NCBI GenBank assembly: GCA_018400675.1
Contig: JAGYMG010000011.1
Span: 1 to 13,923 of the forward strand
Direction: 5' to 3'
DNA: 13,923 nucleotides
Origin: a bacterium
GTDB taxonomy: Bacteria; Patescibacteriota; Minisyncoccia; Minisyncoccales; CG1-02-41-26
Shown one piece after another: positions 12,001 to 13,923 of the stretch. The first letter of the stretch is position 1, and every line of letters starts with the position of its first letter. Under the pieces are notes generated by a model, which saw only the letters and a list, made by a program, of their open reading frames with translations, ran no database searches and had not been told where the DNA came from. The position numbers and the translations under genes were made by a program.

Positions 12001-13923
12001 TGGGGTTATCTAAGGATACTTCGTATCAAGAAGCGATTCAGAAAATTTTTAGTAAAGGGCAAAGCAAGAAATACTACAAAAAAATGATATTTGTTTCCCA
12101 GCAGCTATATTCGTATTTAACCTATTTTTCTCCCAAAAATAGCTTGTTCTATAGAATCTTAGAACATGAAGCAAGGCATTTAGTTATCGGTGAAGAAGGC
12201 TTTAAATCTAAACCAGAACATAATAAGGATGTGAAAAGTATAACTGACGATTTTAGTTATATAAAGAATTATAAGCAAACAGAGGTTCAGGAAGGTTCTT
12301 TAAAGTTTCAAGTGGGTGAATTTATTGTACAGAACTTTAAGCCTGAAGAATTAGTAAATGCAATATTAGAAGATTTTAGGCAAAAACGGCAGGAATTTCC
12401 GTCTTCTGAAAAAGCAATTGAGTGGTTAAACAACAGTATTTTACCGTATGAGTTATTGAATAATGGTGAGTTAACACAAGAAGCCCAGAAATCACTTATC
12501 CAAATAAAGCAAAATAAAGGCAAGGAATTGTCTGAGTTTACAAAAGAAGAACTGGAGTGTTTGGCCGAAACTGAAGAAGGAATAAAGCTTAAAAGGCTAA
12601 TTTTAGAACAAAAATACTCACTCAAAACTCCAAAGAGCCTTCAGGAATATGTGAAAGAGGAATATAAACTACTCCAATCAATATTTAAGTCCGAGGTTAA
12701 TCCTGCCGGGGTTTTGGTGAGTATGTTAAGGCAGGGCAGGTTCCTGGATATTTTGGTTGAGCTTAAAGAGTTAATCAACGTTTCTTATAAGACCGGCCAT
12801 GCTAACCTCAATATGTTCCGCCATAGTTTGCAGGCAGTAGAAAGGTTATATTATGTAGAAGAGGCGGCTAAAGTGTATAAGAAGCAAATGACTCCTGAGG
12901 AAAAAAGGTTATTTCAAGATGCATTTGAAGATTACAAGCAGGATATTCCGGGGTTAAAAGATTTGACCCCGGAAGCGTTCGAATCTCTGGTTAAGACCTA
13001 TAACTGGGCAGCTTCAATTAAGCTGGCTACTAAGGGGAGGAAGAAAGACGGCAAGCTGTTTCTTTACCTGTGTTTATTGTTCCACGATTTAGGCAAAGCG
13101 GTGAATGTAGCCCAGCATACCACCTTAGGCCGGGCTTTTATAAAACAAGCTTTTAGGCGGTTAGGCTTTGATGAAACTGACGCTGAATTGGGTTCTTTTA
13201 TCTCCATTACTCATTCCTGGTATCCGCGCCTTTTAAGCGGCGAGAATTCCTTGCCCGGCTTGCGTGCGGAGATAGGGAGATTTCGTTTTGACAACAAAGG
13301 TAGAAAATGGTTAACTGCGGCATTAGCAATGATGTATATCGGCGATGTCGGCGGGGTAGGTTTTGGTGTTGAGTTTACTCCGGATAAGCTGGCCGGGGCA
13401 TTGGGCGCTGCCGAGCATCTTCGGGTTCAACCTTCAGCGGGTAGAGATTCGGCCGCAGAACAGAGGTTAGCCGCTTTATTAAGAGTTCCGGTTACCTCCG
13501 GCCGGATAAAAGAGATAAGAGGATATATATCTCAGATAAATAGTCCTGAGTTTGAGGAATTTTTAGCTAAAGTCGGCCTTTATTATTTTAACTGGATGAC
13601 CGACAGTTTATCGTCGCTTTCTTTGGCTAACCTGTTTTATCTTATCTATAAGTGGTGGCAGTTACCGAAGGATAATCAGAATGGTAAGATTACGGCGCCG
13701 CTTGCTTATTTTGCCTCGGAGAGGAAATTAAGCGAAGATGAATTAAAGTTGTTAGATAAAGAGCTTTCTCAAGATGAATTGTGGGGCGTGAATGAACCCA
13801 TACAGACAGCAGAAGCCCGCGGTATAAAGTTGTTTGAAGCTCCGGAAAGAAAAGATAAAGCGATAGTGGAATTTAAGCCGGCCGGTTTTTCCCTCCGCCG
13901 CTTAACAGACCAAGACAACCAAG
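1..13923 (+). CDS. Giant multidomain protein, interior fragment (both ends outside window)
   Basis: The whole window is one open frame. Codons start at position 3 and run to 13922 (4,640 residues), with no in-frame stop and neither terminus visible. Recognisable folds, in order, are HEAT repeats, a minimal nucleotidyltransferase, a HExxH segment, a class II nucleotidyltransferase, a GGDEF-like fold, a CMP-kinase-like domain, an NDP-kinase-like domain, more HEAT repeats, a second HExxH segment and an HD domain. Long helical stretches without recognised homology separate them. I saw no clear transmembrane helix, and a signal peptide would lie outside the window. Similar HEAT lengths, linker style and codon habits throughout argue for one gene rather than fused neighbours. 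Giant ORFs of this kind are known in Omnitrophota; that assignment is inference. Because the ends are missing, true length, localisation and regulation cannot be judged. I am very sure of the open frame and unsure of the function. Confidence 0.95.
3..428 (+). other. HEAT-repeat array 1 (C-terminal part; continues upstream)
   Basis: Residues 1-142. Helical pairs of the PBS-lyase HEAT type are plain at the start: SVRKTAAEALGQIGD, then VPALSKALGDSDWDVRVATA, ending ALLKISSEP near residues 49-57. A diverged part follows (about 78-140) with RKHAAEMLGFIG and SARSAAHEALKEI. HEAT arrays form superhelical protein-binding scaffolds, so this is probably an interaction surface. The array is cut by the window edge. 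Its last repeat resembles the end of array 2 (ALIKISSDSEVVE, near residue 3735), part of a larger internal duplication. Confidence 0.88.
429..534 (+). other. Acidic linker after HEAT array 1
   Basis: Residues 143-178 are rich in Asp and Glu (for example WNDDDDSD, then SEDREEVEAYYD) and probably form a flexible or extended spacer. HEAT array 2 is followed by a comparable acidic stretch (EEDDDGDDY, residues 3771-3779), so the linker is a conserved part of the repeated super-module rather than random low complexity. Confidence 0.6.
535..770 (+). other. Minimal nucleotidyltransferase-like (Pol-beta superfamily) domain
   Basis: Residues about 179-256. The signature G195-S196-R-G-R-G then P204-D-S-D207-Y-D209 matches the GSxxxG...SDxD active site of MNT/KNT-type nucleotidyltransferases, where the two Asp bind metal. 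A third acidic residue expected on the next strand is probably D245 in KKTDISFD. Members transfer NMP from an NTP to protein, nucleic acid or small molecules. The motif is intact, so the domain could be active; the substrate is unknown. It sits between the acidic linker and the DYISRG module, exactly where the second super-module carries a different, unrecognised domain. No HEPN antitoxin partner is visible. Confidence 0.8.
819..1215 (+). other. DYISRG module with HExxH motif, copy 1
   Basis: Residues 273-405. It starts with DYISRG (273-278), passes through predicted strands (KFYLWYESAQKFILAQ, then CIFISRHLVSYL) and ends in helix LLYKIIRHEIKHLEKDD. H389-E-I-K-H393 is a HExxH zinc-protease-type motif, and H404 eleven residues on could be a third ligand. 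The same order of elements recurs at 11643-12225, including an 18-base identical DNA stretch encoding DYISRG. A metallopeptidase is possible (autoprocessing or effector). HExxH is short, however, and I do not recognise a named family, so catalysis is inference. Confidence 0.6.
1449..2310 (+). other. Class II (CCA/poly(A) polymerase-like) nucleotidyltransferase head
   Basis: Residues 483-770. G490-G-A-V-R-D495 followed by GD514-I-D516 is the class II tRNA nucleotidyltransferase / poly(A) polymerase signature (GGxVRD...DxD). EFNGKKAEIA, with E594, may supply the third acid. DDYILTTLF (709-716) sits where RRDFTINAL is expected, and IFRFLRLKYQYPNLEIS (744-760) resembles the 'RiLRairF' neck motif. 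The RRD residues used for base selection are not conserved and the spacing between motifs is expanded by more than 100 residues. In normal enzymes an HD domain often follows; here an HD-like domain lies about 3,500 residues downstream. The head is confident, the neck less so, and the substrate unknown. Confidence 0.72.
2400..2640 (+). other. Gln/Ala/Pro-rich interdomain linker
   Basis: Residues 800-880 are almost only Q, A, P, G and S around the 51-bp repeat, a typical disordered tether. It separates the nucleotidyltransferase half from the cyclase-like half and marks a natural domain boundary. It follows a Lys-rich helix (DWYKKKKELEQKMSKQ). Confidence 0.85.
2418..2570 (+). repeat. Perfect 51-bp tandem repeat, three copies (in frame)
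   Basis: Three identical copies lie at 2418-2468, 2469-2519 and 2520-2570; I see no mismatch between them. Each encodes 17 residues, QAQAAPQPQAGAAQSGA. A decayed fourth copy follows (QPQAAPQAQGYGQAPQAQA). Because the unit is a multiple of three, copy number can change without breaking the frame. Perfect identity at synonymous sites implies recent slippage or recombination. A leucine-rich open frame on the opposite strand here is just the antisense reading of this repeat. Confidence 0.95.
2641..3644 (+). other. Helical region, family not recognised
   Basis: Residues 881-1214. Mostly amphipathic helices, rich in Lys, Glu, Ile and Asn, without a motif I can name. The last part (residues about 1120-1214: IIVLGDVNLAYQKLLSIKR, then SFYLISAEDNYLSDK and RLIISHINSKK) has alternating strands and helices and leads directly into the GGDEF-like fold, so it may be a small sensor or lead-in domain. 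Confidence 0.4.
3651..4395 (+). other. GGDEF-type nucleotidyl-cyclase fold with altered signature (HGDES)
   Basis: Residues 1217-1465. The order of landmarks follows diguanylate cyclases. PLMGRNPNLQSLDAAREKI (from about residue 1221) replaces DxLTGLPNR. FID1255-I-D1257-K matches the metal-binding DIDxFK strand. LYKG-H1304-G-D-E-S1308-LIIVE sits at the GGDEF hairpin. TVSIGG (1422-1427) and YSKQAGGNRLS (1451-1461) match the C-terminal SIG and 'AKxxGxNr' motifs. GG[D/E]EF has become HGDES: one Gly and the Phe are lost while the acidic pair is kept. No RxxD inhibitory site precedes it. About 55 extra residues lie between hairpin and SIG strand. It may be a degenerate receptor or a cyclase with a different product. 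Confidence 0.7.
4396..6930 (+). other. Long alpha-helical region, family not recognised
   Basis: Residues 1466-2310, about 845 residues with no family I recognise. It is helix-rich, and Gln- and Asn-rich in its later part. One local pattern stands out: IYIARDAANYWLAGYLL (1853-1869) followed about 18 residues later by IFYLSRAKLA, vaguely like the 'fLaRDG...YlSR' pattern of some HAD/phosphoribosyl-type sugar proteins; I would not name it on that. A segment QLTSQGESLFNFIVSQHNE near residue 2140 resembles one near residue 2667. I saw no membrane segment, coiled-coil heptad run or nucleotide-binding loop. Confidence 0.4.
6931..7320 (+). other. Possible second, eroded nucleotidyl-cyclase-like fold
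   Basis: Residues about 2311-2440. The order is YFLGITPIFEDSKGNSYSYK, EYGHNLAENRLNVWIDTVNIAF, QLKGQRGSMLVYLVN, a helix, then KIKSFALYLKF. This parallels the GGDEF landmarks 'DiDxFK..ND..GH..GD..L', the hairpin and the SIG strand, and can be laid over the clearer domain at 3651-4395 (LYKGHGDESLIIVE against QLKGQRGSMLVYLV). No catalytic acids remain. Low-confidence call based only on pattern order. Confidence 0.3.
7321..8085 (+). other. Helical region before kinase domain, family not recognised
   Basis: Residues 2441-2695. Helical, with no recognised motif. Near its end, SEHSQLFNFIVEHSEQIG (about 2663-2680) repeats the SLFNFIV pattern seen near residue 2142, suggesting that the same small lead-in unit stands before two separate domains. 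It probably frames the kinase-like domain that starts at IINIVGLARAGKST. Confidence 0.35.
8086..8724 (+). other. Cytidylate kinase-like domain
   Basis: Residues 2696-2908. Walker A G2703-LARAG-K2709-S-T2711 is followed by YVDIGLLR-R2737-AY, which matches the CMP-kinase 'YlDTGamYRA' strand with the CMP-binding Arg kept. VYLSGCVLSDNQL and ISKDNPKVNNFLREKDRQAV parallel 'vnGeDVt...IRtpEVs...ipeVR..Ll..QR'. VIVSSR2834-G then NIFLTAGAEVRAKRQ parallels 'vvdGRDigtvV...kiFLtAs.eeRA.RR', and NQRDRDDKADKN parallels 'i.eRD..DsnR'. Length is close to family size (about 220). The DGRD segment is changed to SSRG and about four residues shorter, so specificity or activity may differ. CMP kinase makes CDP from CMP plus ATP; an NDP-kinase-like domain follows about 40 residues later. 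Confidence 0.8.
8847..9555 (+). other. Nucleoside diphosphate kinase-like domain with insertions
   Basis: Residues 2949-3185. KAVILLK2956-GGAKGGLLRPVQKKI resembles the N-terminal 'IKPDavxRGLigeIi' strand and helix, with the catalytic Lys kept but PD changed to GG. VVVGETN (3117-3123) followed by KSHKGSLR3133 lines up without gaps with 'GETNPadskPGTIRgDF'. N3167-G-V-H3170 matches N-x-x-H, the phospho-accepting His, followed by FTELVREMQAL in place of 'ExAxrEIxxFF'. HGSD is changed to HVPG. Relative to the usual 150 residues there are extra segments: about 84 between Lys and GETN and 24 before the His. NDP kinase turns NDPs into NTPs, which would complete CMP to CTP after the preceding kinase. 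That the order of five active-site positions is kept makes chance unlikely. Confidence 0.6.
9556..10145 (+). other. Linker and possible HExxH relic before HEAT array 2
   Basis: Residues 3186-3381. A charged helical linker (with TPSDTSREIPGEALPAREEM as a likely flexible joint) leads to a small folded part: FLFVKGKEHILLSTLYPSF, then QRSLSLIHEIGATSKFNKSH. Its strand-helix order recalls the end of the DYISRG modules ('IFISRHLVSYL...LLYKIIRHEIKHL'), but H3357-E-I-G-A lacks the second His. It may be a degenerate copy with metal binding lost. HEAT array 2 starts immediately afterwards. Confidence 0.35.
10146..11246 (+). other. HEAT-repeat array 2
   Basis: Residues 3382-3748, roughly ten to eleven HEAT units. 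Canonical helices recur: DWYVREAAAEALSEIG, VRRVAYEALEKLGTL, VRIAAARALGQIGDSRTVE and DVRKFVAEALGKIG. The middle is a two-HEAT unit in tandem in which every second inter-helix loop carries LTTELKIKRYLADLAD. This is a scaffold for protein or peptide binding. It ends with ALIKISSDSEVVEKA, like array 1, then passes into a Glu/Arg helix. Confidence 0.92.
10485..11078 (+). repeat. Tandem ~198-bp DNA repeats encoding HEAT pairs
   Basis: Three units start at 10485 (195 bp), 10680 (201 bp) and 10881 (198 bp). Units 1 and 3 share an exact 79-base block (10485-10563 and 10881-10959) and an exact 48-base block (10593-10640 and 10992-11039); unit 2 is more diverged. Identity including third positions means recent duplication or gene conversion. 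Length changes are multiples of three. Such blocks can also be collapsed or expanded in assembly. Confidence 0.85.
11253..11337 (+). repeat. Glu/Arg dipeptide tract followed by acidic tract
   Basis: Residues 3751-3769 alternate Glu and Arg from GAG/GAA and CGA/AGG/CGG codons, then EEDDDGDDY (residues 3771-3779). Alternating E/R runs tend to form a rigid single helix. The purine-rich DNA is prone to slippage. Its position after the HEAT array matches the acidic linker of super-module 1. Confidence 0.85.
11338..11642 (+). other. Unrecognised Trp/basic domain in cargo position of super-module 2
   Basis: Residues 3780-3880. It begins with DQEWFNKRYGNDSW, continues with NGIVGAYHRRWEKGQPRGDL and ends VRVDLKRRKFRHISKEEW then AHPNKFYHGKEVDEDES. 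Rich in Trp, His, Arg and Lys, compact, and unlike its helical neighbours. It occupies the slot that holds a nucleotidyltransferase in super-module 1. The HIS..EW.AHPNKF ending has the feel of small bacterial toxin or immunity-type domains, but I cannot assign a family. Confidence 0.4.
11643..12225 (+). other. DYISRG module with HExxH motif, copy 2
   Basis: Residues 3881-4075. The elements of copy 1 recur in order: DYISRG (3881-3886), PYLWFVSEDKFILAKA, then MIFVSQQLYSYL and SLFYRILEHEARHLVIGEEG. H4055-E-A-R-H4059 is the HExxH, with H4073 a possible third ligand. It is about 60 residues longer than copy 1, with an insertion around residues 3960-4020. The 18 bases for DYISRG are identical in the two copies. 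Conservation of HExxH in both diverged copies argues that the motif matters, probably for metal binding. Confidence 0.6.
12226..12744 (+). other. Helical region before HD domain, family not recognised
   Basis: Residues 4076-4248. Amphipathic helices rich in Glu, Lys and Gln, with no motif I can name. It probably connects the HExxH module to the HD domain. Confidence 0.4.
12750..13380 (+). other. HD phosphohydrolase-like domain
   Basis: Residues 4250-4460. H4274 in MFRHSLQAVERL, H4361-D4362 in LYLCLLFHDLGKA and D4448 in MMYIGDVGG give the H...HD...D metal tetrad. The HD motif is followed by H4372-TTLGRAFIKQAFRRLGFDETD and SITH4404-SW, the pattern of HD domains linked to CCA-adding enzymes and GlnD ('HDiGK....H...G...a...l.rL.f.......v..li..H'). 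About 60 helical residues are inserted between the first His and HD (4290-4345). Members hydrolyse phosphomonoesters or phosphodiesters of nucleotides or nucleotidylated substrates. All metal ligands look present, so activity is plausible; the substrate is unknown. Confidence 0.75.
13381..13923 (+). other. Post-HD region, unrecognised, running off the window
   Basis: Residues 4461-4640. Helical, with hydrophobic helices near LSLANLFYLIYKWWQL, probably the all-helical continuation of the HD domain. The last visible residues (KAIVEFKPAGFSLRRLTDQ) look like the start of a new strand-containing domain. No stop codon precedes the window end. Confidence 0.5.

Noticed and set aside
13600..13665. Transmembrane helix around LSLANLFYLIYKWWQL
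   Set aside because: Too short and broken by charged and amphipathic positions; better explained as a buried helix of the HD-associated bundle.

Overview
The window holds one gene and nothing else. Reading frame 3 of the + strand (codons starting at positions divisible by 3, so residue number = position/3) shows no stop codon from the first base to the last. That is 4,640 complete codons, with neither the start nor the stop codon inside the window. I translated the whole frame by eye and found protein-like sequence throughout, with no frameshift, start context, intergenic gap, RNA gene or terminator. No TGA, TAA or TAG occurs in frame, so the standard bacterial code fits. The minus-strand open frames are antisense shadows.

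Organism (inference): an uncultivated, moderately AT-rich bacterium. PBS-lyase-type HEAT repeats, HExxH segments, nucleotide-enzyme folds and Gln/Ala/Pro linkers in one enormous ORF recall the giant proteins known from Omnitrophota (Omnitrophica). No marker gene is present, so this placement rests on style only.

Layout by residue. 1-142: HEAT repeats. 185-260: minimal nucleotidyltransferase (GSRGRG...SDYD). 273-405: 'DYISRG' module ending in HEIKH. 483-765: class II (CCA/poly(A) polymerase-like) nucleotidyltransferase, GGAVRD...DID. 800-880: Gln/Ala/Pro linker with a perfect 3 x 51-bp tandem repeat. 881-1215: helical, unassigned. 1217-1465: GGDEF-type nucleotidyl-cyclase fold with HGDES in place of GGDEF. 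1466-2310: helical, unassigned. 2311-2440: possible second, eroded cyclase-like fold. 2441-2695: unassigned. 2696-2908: cytidylate-kinase-like domain. 2950-3185: nucleoside-diphosphate-kinase-like domain. 3186-3381: linker and possible degenerate HEIGA relic. 3382-3748: second HEAT array with about 198-bp DNA-level duplications. 3751-3779: Glu/Arg then acidic tract. 3780-3880: unassigned domain. 3881-4075: second 'DYISRG' module ending in HEARH. 4076-4248: helical. 4250-4460: HD phosphohydrolase-like domain. 4461-4640: unassigned.

Two things stand out. First, the gene seems built from repeated super-modules: HEAT array ending in a KISS motif, acidic linker, exchangeable cargo domain, DYISRG segment, HExxH. 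The copies lie about 3,600 residues apart. Second, the recognisable catalytic folds almost all handle nucleotides: two nucleotidyltransferases, one or two cyclase-like folds, a CMP-kinase-like domain directly followed by an NDP-kinase-like domain, and an HD phosphohydrolase. The window is therefore an interior slice of a probable nucleotide-processing or nucleotide-signalling megaprotein. Domain calls rest on motif spacing read by eye; substrates and activity are inference.
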